A DNA stretch of 64,000 nucleotides, taken from the NCBI GenBank assembly GCA_036850595.1, contig CM072160.1:16595906-16659905 (forward strand). The letters are read 5' to 3'. The notes below the pieces were generated by a model, which did not search any database, was not told the DNA's origin, and saw nothing but the letters and a program-made list of their open reading frames with translations. Made by a program: the position numbers and the translations under genes. Of this stretch, positions 27,027 through 39,053 are shown piece by piece; within the stretch, counting starts at the first letter, position 1; the number at the start of each line of letters is the position of its first letter. The DNA is from Rhyacichthys aspro. Taxonomy: Eukaryota > Chordata > Actinopteri > Gobiiformes > Rhyacichthyidae.

Positions 27027-30000
27027 TGTATCAATAATTGCATCATAGTATGTGTTTTCTCCACACTGCTACCGATAAATAAATGATAAATATAGCTTTC
27101 CTCTATCACTGCACAGCTCATATCCCTAAACAGCAGAGTGCATGGCCGCCCACTGAACAAAGCCTATAGATGGCAGCCGAGGTGGACAGAGGCCACCCGT
27201 GCTGAACAAGGATGCGCCGGCCGTTCAAGGTCACCCCTGACGCACACGCTCCAAGACAAATGCTTACACAAATCGCAGTGACATTCAGGTATACTGCACA
27301 CACGTATATATACACTAACTGTACGTATGCACACTCAAGCAAGGGTTAAACACCCAGCTCATAAATCAGGAAGGCCGCGGTGTTGGCATTTAAAAGACCC
27401 CAATGCACATACTGTGAATATATTCAGGCTTTATGGGAACCACTGTTTCAGAGTTAGAGCAGGGTTATGACAGGCAAATGAATACAGGATCTACACAAAT
27501 GATTATCCAGTCAAGGTTCTCACGTCTTTATTGTTGGAGTTAAATAATATATAGTTCAAACACAAAAGTAGATTTGCTCTTCTGACGACCGTCATTATTT
27601 TATTTTTTTTACTTAAATATGTTTTATTAAGAGTGTTCTAGGTCGTGCAGTCGTCATTGTTCCAGTTTAGCCTCATGATAATGAAAAGAATATTGGTGGT
27701 TTCAATTCGACACTATTTTCAAAATTAAATATATTACTGTTAACAATATCTACAATAATATCTTCCGGGAAAACAGCTTCCAAAATGCGATGCGTGATAA
27801 TGTAGCTTATAAATAATAGATTCAATAGAATGAATCACTCATTGCGTCCACCAAAGCAATGACGTCTACAAAAAACCTTGGCGTAGAATCATTTTACAGC
27901 CATCTCTATGTTTGCGTGGTCCTAATGTCTAAGTTAAAGAGAGAATGAGGGTCAATTGAAACCCCTCTGAATTTAAACAATCATTTACTATCTTTACACC
28001 TTTATACCGTCTGTGAAAGAGAACACAGAAAGACAAAGTGACTGTGTGAGCTTGCGTTTCCCTGTCGGCTGCAGTTAAACAATGACAGCACCGGGGCGAC
28101 GGGGTTAGGCCTGTCATCAGTAAATTACTCTCTTCCTACTTCCTGGGGTTCAGTCTTTTTCCACCTCTTTTCTCTCCCTAGCTTGTGTCTTGAGTGTGTG
28201 TATGTGTGTGCATGTCTATAGCGACTACACAGTAATAGTCCTCAAGGTTAATTGACCGCAAGCCGAGCACTTGTTCCTCCAAATAGACATTCGGGGTTAG
28301 GGTCTCCCTCCTCTCCCCTGACCTAACGCCAGATATCATTATCAGCGCTCTCAGCCTCTGTAACGCTGCTCCGCTCTGGCTTAAAGCAGAGACACACGCC
28401 ACCTCGGAGAACCCACTTGCTCTCTTATTAACCCCGCACTATGTCTCTCAGTGGGAGAGTTATACATTCATTCATTGCCTCTGCACAATGCGTTTTCATC
28501 TTAAGACATAATGTGTTCAAAAGTCCTTCACATTCTTATCTGATGCAGAAGGCATTCTTAAGTATATTAATGCATGGTCTTTCCATTCTAGTATTACCTG
28601 CTTGCATCATTCATGATCATGTTGAGTCTATGTCTATGTCCAATGATTTCTTAGCTCTATGTGGTGCCTTTTTGTTTCACCTAGAGCTTATTTCTATTAT
28701 GCTATTATTATCAAGGATTTTAATAGAAGAGAATGTAGAAGAGTTTTGGCCAATCACATACTTGCATGCGACGGGTTCTGTTCCAAATAAAGGTTGCTCC
28801 CATTGGCTGTTGGTGTACACTCCCTCAGTATTAAACCAATGGTGGCAAAAAATCCTAAAAGTTGCAATTCTAGTGCTGGGTATATGTGAAGACAGTTTTC
28901 AGTACAACCGGGGCTGTCAGAAAATAAAACTTAAGTCTTTGTATTGTCTCTAAATCAAACACCAATTATGTAATAATGTTAGTGACCATATGTCCTGATA
29001 TAAATGGGATTAGGGGATTATTAAATAATTATGGAAAAAAAAAAAAAGATTTCTTGAGTATTTCAATGCAATCAGTTCTTTTTTTTATTGACTTTTGAAA
29101 TTGATTTTAGCTGACATTTTTTTATATTTCGTAAGCTGCTGTCATTGGATTGCGGTCAAAATAAATATATTAAATATTTTAAGGGTTGAAAATATGGTTA
29201 AAAGAAGCTTAAAAAACAAATGTTTAGGACATTCACATTTCAAAAGTAAATTAAAGTTGTAACATGAGTAGCATATTAATGAGTATATTTGGAGCAAATG
29301 GAAGGCAATTCATTGTTAACAACTCTAAGTCACAAACTGTAATCAACTGTGCAGCATGCAGCACGCTAACATGACAGATGAGCTACATGAGATATTCCAC
29401 AGTTAATCAGCTAATTAAACAAAATAACCCAAATTGCTGTGAGACATTTCAAATCCATGTGCATTTTAGCAATGAAGCAACGATGTGTTTCCTGACTTTT
29501 TTTTTTTTTTAAACTTCCGTTAGCTTCGGTGGCTAATCATGGCAAATGAGTGCTAGCAGGGAGGGAGGTTGGATTGGCATACGTTGGCATTAACTGGTGC
29601 ATTAGCAAGTGTTGGGCAATTACTTTAATGATATAAATTGTGTGAGATTTCCCCCTGCACAGGAAGTGAATGAGCGAAATGTAACAATGATTATGATTAG
29701 GCAGCTAATTATACTATCAGCTCAATGAGGCACATACGCCCAGACTGGCAGGAATGCTTCGTGTGTTCACTGATTGCAGAGTTTTACTCTGTGTGTGTGA
29801 CTATATTTATGTATAGTAGAACTCATAAAGAGTGTGTTTTAAAGGTTTTAAAGTCTTATCTCTGAATCATTTTACCAGGCCTTGGAGGCAGAGGAGTCCA
29901 GGATTTTGAACCAACTTCAGCCTTGTTTCCATTGGTGCAGTGCAGTGTGAATGAGTCTCTTTCCAGCTGTGTTCTTTTTTGTTAGAGCCTGTGTGTTTTA

Positions 30001-30179
30001 GTTTTGGTGTTTTGCTTTGAGGCTACGTAGCCTTTTGCCTGCAGGGAGGGGTGTGAACAGTGTGTGGGCTGGATGTGATGGATCCTTCATGTTGGAGGTT
30101 GAACTGCATCTGCACTGGGTGATGTAAAGATCCTCCAGAAAGAGAGGCTGCTGTTGGTTATTTTTTAAGAAGATTTAAC
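27027..30179. other. Intergenic; possible conserved non-coding block at 29340-29760
   Basis: No gene supported. The 170-residue open frame at 28441-28953 is the longest plus-strand frame in the window but has no domain, no homologous feel and composition like its surroundings. The stretch 29340-29760 is repeat-free and rich in TAAT/ATTA words (for example TTAATCAGCTAATTAAAC) and reads like a vertebrate enhancer-type element. This is an impression, not a demonstrated conservation. Confidence 0.4.
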
Positions 30180-30570
30180 TACTCAATGCTTTTCCTTCCT
30201 GTCAGCAGCAGAACAGTCCCCGTACCTCATGGTGATGGAGGATACACACCGATTAAAGTCTTTTAGGATATGAGAGCAGAGTCTAGGCTCCTTTAACCTT
30301 CTCAAAAAGTAGAAGGCATTAGTGGGCCTTGTTGATAATGCTGCATGTGTGTAGTTAAAGGTAGACACCATCTCTAGAGATGTTCTTTCAATGTGTGACC
30401 TTTCATCCTAAAGTCCAGTACCAGTTCTTTGGTTTGATCTTCTCCACATTGATGCAGAGGTTGTTTGCCCCGCACCAGTCAATGACATTTTCTACCTTCG
30501 ACCTTTACACAGACTCCCTATTTGTGGTAGATTAGTCCCACCACAGCTTGTGTCTTCAAACTTAATAGTA
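30180..30570 (-). pseudogene. LINE reverse-transcriptase fragment (decayed)
   Basis: On the minus strand, 30183-30371 encodes NAFYFLRRLKEPRLC, ILKDFNRCVSSITMRYGDC and AADRK. These match the C-terminal part of fish LINE reverse transcriptases (the RLYFLRRLK ... ILxxFYRCxIESIL ... WYGNCTAxDRK pattern as remembered). About 100 bp upstream in another frame is VIDWCGANNLCINVEK, corresponding to the WCxxNNLxLNxxKT motif, and further upstream FEDTS in place of the catalytic ADDT. Order and spacing fit a single RT ORF broken by frameshifts and stops. It is a dead fragment; no intact ORF or 3' tail adjoins it. Confidence 0.75.
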
Positions 30571-31734
30571 TGATAGCTTGGGTATTTGGAGACAATAGCC
30601 TCTCCAAGGGTTACCTGGACCAAACTGGGTTGGAAATGTGCATTTTGACTTTTTTCCTTCTTTTTCCATGTACCAAGCTCTTGTCTTCATTGTAACTCTG
30701 GTCTTGGACTTGACTTTGACACATTGGGATCCAGTATATGTTTCATGTAACAGGAAAACTCAAATGTGGAAAGGGGAATCTAGTGTGCATATGGTACAGA
30801 ATGTTCTATAATCATTAATCCACTGTTGGCTCTTGGTCAGTATGGGCCTATATGAATTATAATGCCGCAGCACGGGGTAAGCACTCTTAGCTTCCAGCGA
30901 ATAGAGGCTAGGCTTTGAATCTGTGTGCCAGCTGAGGCTTTTCTATGTAGGGTGTCCATGTCGCCCAAAGGTCTGAATGGGTTTACTTTGGGTGCTCTAC
31001 TTTTCATCCAAAGTCTAAAACTTGCAGGGGTCACACAGAGACTCTTAGCTGTCTGATAAAGTGAAACCCTGCCTGTATGTGTTATTCATGTGACTCTCAC
31101 TCTACTTTATTCCATTCACGTTGCCCAGTGTGTGCTCTGCATAGGATAAGAAGGTAAAGGGAATGTATAGGGGAATGTTAAGTGGACAGAACTGTAATGT
31201 GCTTAAGGATTTGGTGGTACATATGACAACATTTATTCACCTTTATACATATGGTCCTGCAAAATCAGGCGAGACAATAACATCATCATTACTGGAAGTG
31301 ATGACTTTGCTTTCGGCAAGGTCACATTTTTCATCAACGGAGACTGTTGACGAGAGGCACACCTTTGATTGCAGGTTGTTTTTATGTAATGCAGCCAGGT
31401 GCAACAAATGTTAGTCTCCATGAATTCCAAGGTTTTTTTTTTTTACATGTCCTATAAATGCTATAGCAGTAGATCCTAAACATTGTGACTTATTGGCGGT
31501 GACATTTATCAAAGGCTGTTGGCATGACAACCTCTATGGCTCTGGAAAGACAGCCTGTCGATTCCAGAAGAGTGGATAAAAAAAAAAAAAAAAAAACTAG
31601 TGGAGACTAATAGAGACTTGTTGACAGCCTGGTGCAAACTGTCTCTAACACATTGAGCTGTGGCATCATCGTTGTTCTAGATAATCCGTCTGCTTTTTGA
31701 AACACCAAGAGCAAAGACAAAGATCAACACACTA
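30571..31734. other. Intergenic, no gene seen
   Basis: May include further decayed LINE sequence up to about 30620 on the minus strand. Otherwise nothing recognised; the open frames are short and unsupported. Confidence 0.4.
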
Positions 31735-31890
31735 GAGTGCCTTTGGCTGCTCCCCTCAGGGGTCGCCACAACAGAGTAATCCACATGAGTTGCTTGGCAA
31801 TGTTATTACACCGGAAGCCCTTTATGACGCAGCACTGTCCATTTTACCCAGACTTGGGACTGGCACATGGATTGTAACTGGAGTTGAAGA
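31735..31890. repeat. Common fish interspersed repeat fragment
   Basis: Contains TTTGGCTGCTCCCCTCAGGG followed by GTCGCCACA and, downstream, ACACCGGAAGCCCTTTATGA and CAGACTTGGGACTGGCAC. I recognise this combination as a frequent teleost repeat. Its class is not determinable here. The copy is diverged, with unclear edges. Confidence 0.5.
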
Positions 31891-33169
31891 ACCGGGGTAA
31901 TTCAGAAAACAATTTTAGACCTTGGGCAAGTTTAAGTGGCTTTACACATAATGATTAGAGATCAACGCAAAGGAACATCATTGTAGACAGAAAAAAGTAA
32001 ATAAATATAATGCTCTACAAGAGATGCACTTAGACTCTGCATTTTAGAACCAAGCTTTTTGTATTGAAGCTAATATGTTTTCTATAATACAGAAAAACTA
32101 ATGTTTCACCTTAAAAAGTGTCACATTAGTCAGTGAACTGCTCGAAAAGATACTTAGGTGTTTACTGCTTCGAAGAAAGTATCTCATAGCTAGAGTTTTA
32201 TTCTTAATAACTCATTTTTTACCTTAAAAGAAAAGACAATTCATCATTTTTGGCAGGTTAGCAGTTACTTCTGTGTGTCAAGAACAATACTGGAGGGTCA
32301 CATAGTCAATTACACCGTAGCACACTGGGTTTGCCTGGGAGAAATGCTGGCAAGGAAACACTTTTTTGAAATATAAAAGGACAGAATGTAAAACCATTCC
32401 CCTTTGTGTGGGTTCCGGGCCGCAGGCAATTGCCATTCTTTATTTTATTTTTTTTCATAATGGCTTTAACCTTGTTGTGAAGTGAGCTACAAATGGTGTG
32501 CGATTGCCTTGTTGCTCTGCACGCTTCTATGTTTGGCTCTTGGTGCCTACAGGCCTCAGCAGGCCACTGCTTTAGGCCTGCTGCTTCACCCTAAGTGACA
32601 TTCAACAGCCGAGCCACACTGCAACAAACAAAAGCAAACACACCCACAGACAGATTGAGAACTACAAACAGTTCGACAGTAAGCACATACACTGGGATAA
32701 AGGGAACTGGCAATCGCACAAATCCCAGAGACTGTATCCTCCCTTCGCTGAATGATTTGTCTGTGCCCATTTGTTCCTCTTCCATCTTTGCCGTGTTCCC
32801 ACTGAAAAAGAGATGAGAGAAGGAGAACAGGACGGAACATGGAGAGCATCCACAGAAGGATGAGGGAAGAAGAAGGACAAAGGAAATGAGTTGGGGGAGG
32901 AAAGGTGGGTGATGGAAAGTCTAAAGGAGGAGGGTGGGTGCAGAGGACAAGGCTGAAGGACATAAGGCATGGGTAAAGTTAAGAGTCATTTAGTATGCTG
33001 CTCACAAAGACGTGAGCATGTGTGTGCATGTATGTGAGACAGAGGAAGACGGACGTGGCCTTTCTACACACACTGGCTTCTATTAGAAGAACTTGTGTGT
33101 GGAGATTCTTCACAGTATCCTTGTATAAGTCATATGTTTTATATGTTCCACGCTACTTCATCATCATCT
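31891..33169. other. Intergenic, no gene seen
   Basis: The overlapping open frames at 32586-32970 lie in a purine-rich stretch (GGAGG/GGAAG words on the plus strand), which explains their Pro/Ser-rich minus-strand translations. No domain is evident. Confidence 0.45.
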
Positions 33170-33914
33170 CACACGTGTCAAACTCAAGGTCCAGGGGCCA
33201 AATGCGGTCCTTTGCAATGTTTTATGTGGCCTTCCAATCCATTTAGTAGGTGATATTTTTGGCACTAGGTTTTAATTGTGTTTGAACATGTTTTAGTTGG
33301 ATTTGTTTTTGGAAATCTTTAATCAGTTTTTGCTACAAAGATATATATAATCTGCACCAATCCAAATAAAACATGTTAAAATACATCTAAAATCTGTTCA
33401 GTTCCACCAAAAACCTGCTCAAATCCAACTAAAACCTGTTCAAATCCAACTAAAACCAGTTCAAACACATATAACACCAGTTCAAATCCAAATAAAATCT
33501 GTTACAATCCATCTAAAACCAGGTCAAATCCATCAAAACCTGTTAAATCCATCTAAACCCACTTCAAATCCACCAAAATCTGTTCAAAACCTGTTAAAAT
33601 CCACCTAAAACCAGTTCAAATCCATCAAAATATGTTCAAAACCATGAAAAACCCGTTCAAATTCAACTAAAACCTGTTCAAATCCTCCTAAACCTGCTCA
33701 AATCTGTCAGAAATCTATTAAAATTCAACTTAAACCTGTTCAAATCCAACTAAAATCAGTTCCTATAAACGGAGGAAAGTAATAGTTTAGGATAACTTTT
33801 GTAAAACTCAAACAAAGATGAACCCTCACATTAAAAATTGCCACCGTCTTCAGCCCCTGAAAGGATTCTTATAAACTATCGTGACCCCTCACCACTTTGA
33901 GTTTGAAACTACCA
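33170..33914 (+). mobile_element. Foldback hAT-like element, copy E (long right arm)
   Basis: Begins CACACGTGTCAAACTCAAGG and ends near TTTGAGTTTGAAACTACC. Subterminal blocks match copies B and D. At about 745 bp it is the longest copy bounded on both sides because the right arm (about 33350-33770) holds roughly twenty degenerate 21-bp units of the AAATCCA(A/T)CTAAAACC type, in contrast to a very short left arm. The central GCTACAAAGAT spacer is present. The last bases are mutated and no target duplication is detectable, so this looks like an older insertion. Confidence 0.78.
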
Positions 33915-34978
33915 TAGATACCAGTATTTAGATACATTATTAGCCAACAATAAAAAATAATAAAATATAGGTAAACTACTTTCTTCCTTACAGAAAAAAA
34001 AACTAAACATTGCAGTGTCAGCTCATACACTTAATGGATTTTTATGTCCTATCCACTGCTCCAGCTAACCTCATGTTGAACAGCCAAAAACCTGACTAGA
34101 TAAGTGTTGTTGTGAGCAGTGTGTTGAGGTATTGGCATGCTCTTACTTACCTCTAAGGAGATTAAGAGGACAGGGTTTCCAACTCTGTTGCACGCAGGGC
34201 TTCAGGGACAAAACAAGCGTGTAAAGAGCGCCGCTATGTACCCGCCAAGCCTGGGTTAGAAAACCACACTGTAAACATCGAAGGGACTGGAGGGTGTTAA
34301 GGCTGGGAATGCTGCTAAAGGGTAATTGACCTGTCTGTCTCTTACACAACAACTGTCTCCTATTAATACAGCCATGTGCAAGCTACAACCGCATGATGTT
34401 TATTAATAGATAGATTGATATTGCAGTAAAGAATTCAATCTCTAGTATCTTCACCCTGTTATACACACATGAGCCTTTCTCACACATAGAGTAACTGTCA
34501 ACAAGTGACCTAGTGACTTCACAAAAAAATAAATAAATAAAAAAAATCGTCTCATTTTGACCCCGACTTCTTCCTCTCTTCATTCAGTAATAGACAGGCG
34601 AGGCGCAGGATAATTGCTCATTTCTAAATGTGCCAGATTAGCTGACCCCATAAAACAATAGTGCCACGGAGCGACTAGAAAAGAATTAGACTTTCCAAAT
34701 GAGTTTTTATTTTGGGCTGTATTCATTAGTAACGAAGTCAGTGATGTGCTTGTGCTCACTGTGCCAGGGCCGTGACACCGGGTCACGCTGAGGACAAGGC
34801 TTACTAAATGTCAAAGTGCACAAACCAGTGAGGGCATAACAGATGTCTTAAAGTCACGGGTGAGTTCGAGGACAGACGAGTCAACGCTGTATAAGTGATA
34901 GAAATTCCATCAGACGGTATGAGATATAAATGTACAGGAATGATAATAAGACTGATTAGTACCAATACCGACTATACC
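33915..34978. other. Intergenic, no gene seen
   Basis: Unique-looking sequence; 34570-34800 is repeat-free and moderately GC-balanced. No coding evidence. Confidence 0.45.
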
Positions 34979-35354
34979 AAGAGTCAAATATGGTGGTGGT
35001 AGTGTGATGGTCTGGGGCTGCTTTGCTGCTTCAGGAGCTGGTTGACTTGCTGTGATTGATGGAACCATGAATTCTGCGCTCTACCAAAAAATCCTGAAGG
35101 AGAATGTCTGGCAATCAGTTCATGACCTCGAGCTGAAGGGCACTTGGCTTCTGCAGCAGGACAATGATCCAAAACACCAGCAAGTCCACCTCTGAATGGC
35201 TTTTAAAAAAAAAACTGAAAATGACAGTTTTGAAGTGGCCTCGACAAAGTCTGGACTTGAAACTGATAGAGATGCTGTGGCAAAAGTGGTTCCAAAAAAA
35301 AAAAAAAAGAAAAAAGAAATCTAGAAGGGGTGGATGCTTTTTCACAGCACTGTA
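34979..35354 (+). pseudogene. Tc1-like transposase remnant with right terminal repeat
   Basis: The plus strand encodes GSVMVWGCFAASGA, then VIDGTMNSALYQKILKENVW, then LLQQDNDPKH in one interrupted frame, and after a stop and an A-tract expansion LKLIEMLWQKW. This is the order of the C-terminal half of Tc1/mariner transposases: the VMVWGCF block, the DNDPKHT block with the second catalytic Asp, and the LNPIEMLW block with the third acidic residue. The N-terminal DNA-binding half and first catalytic Asp are missing. The element end is CTTTTTCACAGCACTGTA at about 35354. Inactive. Confidence 0.85.
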
Positions 35355-35725
35355 TTTAAAAGAATAAAATACTGTTTTAGAAGTTTAACTAAAAGACAGC
35401 CCGGAAAGAGGATAAGGCTTATTTACTATTTAAAGACCTGGAGGCAGTGAACATTCAATACAGGAGCACTGACAATCAAAGGCTATTCTTCCACTGTTTA
35501 GGCTCAATATAATGATACAAGTCTAGACATACTGCAACTATTGGTAACCGCAAAAGATAAATGCCATTTAAGTATTTCAAAGAAGGTTATTGTAGATAGG
35601 ACAGAACTAAAAAGAAAAATAAATAAATGAATAAGGGTGGGGTGTCAGATGGGTAGCAGGAAAGGAAAGCTGAGATTGAGGATGAAAAATAATTAGTTTA
35701 GTGAGACTGCTCTTGTTAGGCCTTG
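35355..35725. other. Intergenic spacer
   Basis: About 370 bp between the Tc1 remnant and foldback copy F. Nothing recognised. Confidence 0.5.
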
Positions 35726-35733
35726 TGCTAGAA

Positions 35734-36197
35734 CAGTGGTGTCAAACTCAAAGTGAAGGGGAAATAGAAAATAAGAATCCTTTCAGGGGACAAAGATTGT
35801 GACACTTGGAACGTGAATGTGAGGTTTTCATCTTCATAAAAAAATTATCTTTAATGTTTTGTTTTTTTTTCCTTTTATGGAAACTGGTTTTAGTGGGATC
35901 TGATTTGTAGTTACAGCTGGATCTTAAAAGGTTTAAGCTGGATTTGACCAGGTTATATTTGGATTTTACACAGGGTTTAAATGTATTTGAATAGATTTTA
36001 TATATCTTTGTAGCAAAAACTTGCTTCAGATTTCATGCACAAATGAAATAAATCTGATTCAAATCCAAGTAAAACCTGTTCAAACTCATCTAAAACCTGT
36101 TCAAATCCAGTTAAAGCCTCCTTAATGCATTGGAAGGCCACATAAAACATTGCAAAGGGCCGCATTTGGTCCCCAGGCCTTAAGTTTGACACGTGTG
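35734..36197 (-). mobile_element. Foldback hAT-like element, copy F (complete, TSD TGCTAGAA)
   Basis: A complete 464-bp inverted copy between perfect 8-bp duplications TGCTAGAA at 35726-35733 and 36198-36205. It begins CAGTGGTGTCAAACTCAAAG and ends CTTAAGTTTGACACGTGTG. Internal order is the reverse of copies B and D: GAATCCTTTCAGGGG first, then AACTGGTTTTAG-type units, the TTTGTAGCAAAAAC spacer, AAACCTGTTCAAA-type units, then GGCCACATAAAACATTGCAA. Non-autonomous. The minus-strand open frame at 35998-36282 partly reads its arms. Confidence 0.88.
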
Positions 36198-36205
36198 TGC
36201 TAGAA

Positions 36206-38998
36206 TATACAGGTAAATCATACATTAGAATATGTCCTAACGTCCCATGACACTTTCTCATTGCCCTTCCCCGTGAGTGCATCGTAGGTAGCAGTCAGCA
36301 GTCAGCATGTCATCCACCTGAGAAGTGTCTTGGCCCCTTACAAGAGTCCTCCAGTGAAGTCTGCACCCCACATATGGTCGATGGCAATGCCGGAACTCAC
36401 TCCCAGAGCTTGTTAAGTTTTGGGCGGCGGACACTGGCTCCAAGTGTGTAGCATATGTCCAAAGAGGCATTTCTTTGTGATGAGTTATAAGCTCAATGTG
36501 AGGTTTCATCACTTGGGGAGAGGCGAGAAGTTCTGCTTTACCGAGAAAGGGAGATGGTGTTTACAGAAATTCTCAGAAACACAAACAAAGCGTGATAGAA
36601 TTTTTAAAAACATACTCTAGAAACCTAACACCTGTATCCTCAAACAAGTGTGGACATGTTCAAACGGAAAGTTCTTTTTTTGAAAAGCAAGACAGACAAG
36701 TGCTTATTATGAGATGTATCAAACTGTTATTACAGGTTATTTTATGTTTGGTGTGTTATTGATTTGAAACATGTCAAGGAACTCAATGCGATCCCAAGAA
36801 AATTGCTTTGTTATGCATTTACAGTATTGGTAATCATGCACTATGTTTATACTAATGTTATCATCCTTCTAGACAATAACTTTATTGATATCATATAGAA
36901 GGATGACGTATTTATTATTTATGTGTGCAAACAATGAACTTGCACTTGGTAGTATTGATTTATACTGCAGTTTTGATAAGGAGCAGATAAATACATAATC
37001 TCCCTGTCCCAAAGGAGCGCTCAGCTGTAACCACATGCACATTGTTGTAAATACAAAGGGGGGCCTTATCAATGGAAATAGTGTACAAAGTCTATGATGA
37101 ATCATTGTGTGGCTCAGCAGCAGAGTTAGCGGTAGAAAAAAAGAGAGAGGAGAGGTAAGGAGATTTAGAGGAATATAGCGGAGGAGCTCGAGGGTGGATC
37201 GGCAACTGGAATGATGCTGAGAAAAGGCCGGACTCACAAAGCAACTTGAGTGGCTGTTCATGTGGGGCCACGGGGCTCGGAAGTGTGAGTGTGTGCTCTT
37301 AGTAGTTACAGGTTAGCGGGTAATTCTCAGTGGTTCAATTATACCGGCTTGTTCAACCTGTGGGGGTCGGGGGAGGCTACCCTTACTGCCACATGCAGAT
37401 ATAGGCATCTGGTCTTAAAGTGATAGTCTCTGTTTTGTCAGTTGGGCTCAGCAATTTGGAATGATCACATTTCTAGCCACAAGTAAATGCTGAAAAACAC
37501 ATTATCTCTATAAACTGAAAATCATAATGTAAATGTTTAATGTTTCTCTTCTCATCTGCAACTCTAAATTACCCTGGAAAATGGATAGCATGTAAATGAT
37601 AAGTCTGTAATTGTCCCCTTCACACACTCTGATGCTACATTAGGCAACAACTCCTAGAATCTGTAAGGATAAGGTCTTTAATGACTTTTATGACATAATA
37701 GCATTGTCTAAAATTGTTTTAGGACAATACCTTAAGAATCAAAAGTGGTCCGGACATATTTGTGCCACTAGATGGAGTAGTGAGTTACTGTGATTTTCCA
37801 AAAGACCAACAGAGAAGATCCCATAATACAGATTTGTTTAAATCAACCTGCCTCTTTGTTTAAGCTCTCAGTGGTGGGTGCTTTTTCTACTGATGTTTTT
37901 GGGCTTTTTGGCACTTTCCTCTGTTCACCTATACCCTTCCTGCATTAGATGTTTCCAATAATGCATAACTGCCAAGAAAAAATGCCTATCTTGGAAAAAA
38001 AGATATTAAAATTCAAATGAACTAACACTCTGGAAACTATAAAATCTGCGTCCAACAGCACCGGGAGAGAAATCTGATAACAACTTGACTTTGACTTTGA
38101 ACTGAATTACAGAGGAACTTGAGTCTGATTGCACAGTAACGGTCACTACATCTGGATCCAGGCTTCGTACAGGTGCTTGAACATGCTTGAACTTTAATAT
38201 AGTGTTTTTAAGGTTGTAAAAGTCCTTGAATTTTGGATAAAGTGCTTGAAAGTGCGTCAAAAAATTCTGATTGTGTTGCTTTAATAATAATTCACAATCT
38301 TACTCAAAAAAAAAAAAAAAAAAACCAAACTGTTCCAGTCTGCTCGTGTGGCTATAGAGTAATCTGCCAGTGTTTTTGGATGTGTGCCTCTGATGGAGCA
38401 GATTGGGAATAAAAACATGCCGGGAGGTTGCTGTTTCAATGATCGCTGGCTTGAAGATGAAAAGTACAAATTATGGCTGAAATGTGGAAACATTTACATG
38501 TGGAGAATAAAGAGGCATACGTCACTGTGTTTATGATTGCTCAAAGATTTGGTCCTGCACACAAACAAAATCTGACTGTAAGCTCATTTTTCATAAAAGC
38601 CTTCCATAAAAAGAGACCAAACTTAAAGGAATACTTCATCCAATAAATTAACATCACACTGGTATCATTTTTGGTGAACTATCCCTTGTCTGTGTTCCAA
38701 CTTATTCAACAATTAAAAGTCTTTTTTTATACCACATTGAATTTAAATGAGAAAAACTACATATTGTGTATGTATGGCAGTTTTAATGTGGAGAAAAACA
38801 TGAAAACACAACTTGAAAGAAAAGTTGTAAGAATGCTGTGGATCACACCTAAAATTAGAAAGATGTGAGTGTTATTTACCTGTGTTTTATTAATATTCTT
38901 ATTTTCATATCCTATTTTGTATACAAGTTCTATTTTGATTTGGATTGTCTTACCCATGTAAAATAAAATCAATAAAAAGAGAATAAATTTAAAAAAAA
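36206..38998. other. Intergenic, no gene seen
   Basis: No gene or well-bounded element. The 130-residue minus-strand frame at 36869-37261 lies in a plus-strand purine-rich region and has no domain. A poly-A run lies near 38307. The AATAAAATC/AATAAAAAG words and A-tracts at 38960-39010 could be the tail of an old retroposed sequence, but no source gene is recognisable. Confidence 0.4.
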
Positions 38999-39053
38999 AA
39001 ATAAAAAAAAACCCCTTTACGAAAGGTGGTTCCCCCCCCCCCCCCCCCCCCCC
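38990..39053. repeat. Poly-A tract followed by C22 homopolymer
   Basis: Two A-runs separated by a T are followed 20 bp later by an uninterrupted run of 22 cytosines (39032-39053). On the minus strand this is a G22 tract that could form G-quadruplex structures. The glycine-rich open frame across it (38757-39062 minus) is an artefact of the run. Confidence 0.95.

Noticed and set aside
28441..28953. 170-residue plus-strand open frame
   Set aside because: Longest plus-strand frame but no domain, repeat or signal pattern, surrounding composition unchanged, and no splice-compatible neighbours. Length alone is possible by chance in 64 kb.
32586..32970. Overlapping minus-strand frames of 102 and 125 residues rich in Pro, Ser, Leu and Phe
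   Set aside because: They are complements of a purine-rich tract and overlap in three frames; low-complexity artefact.
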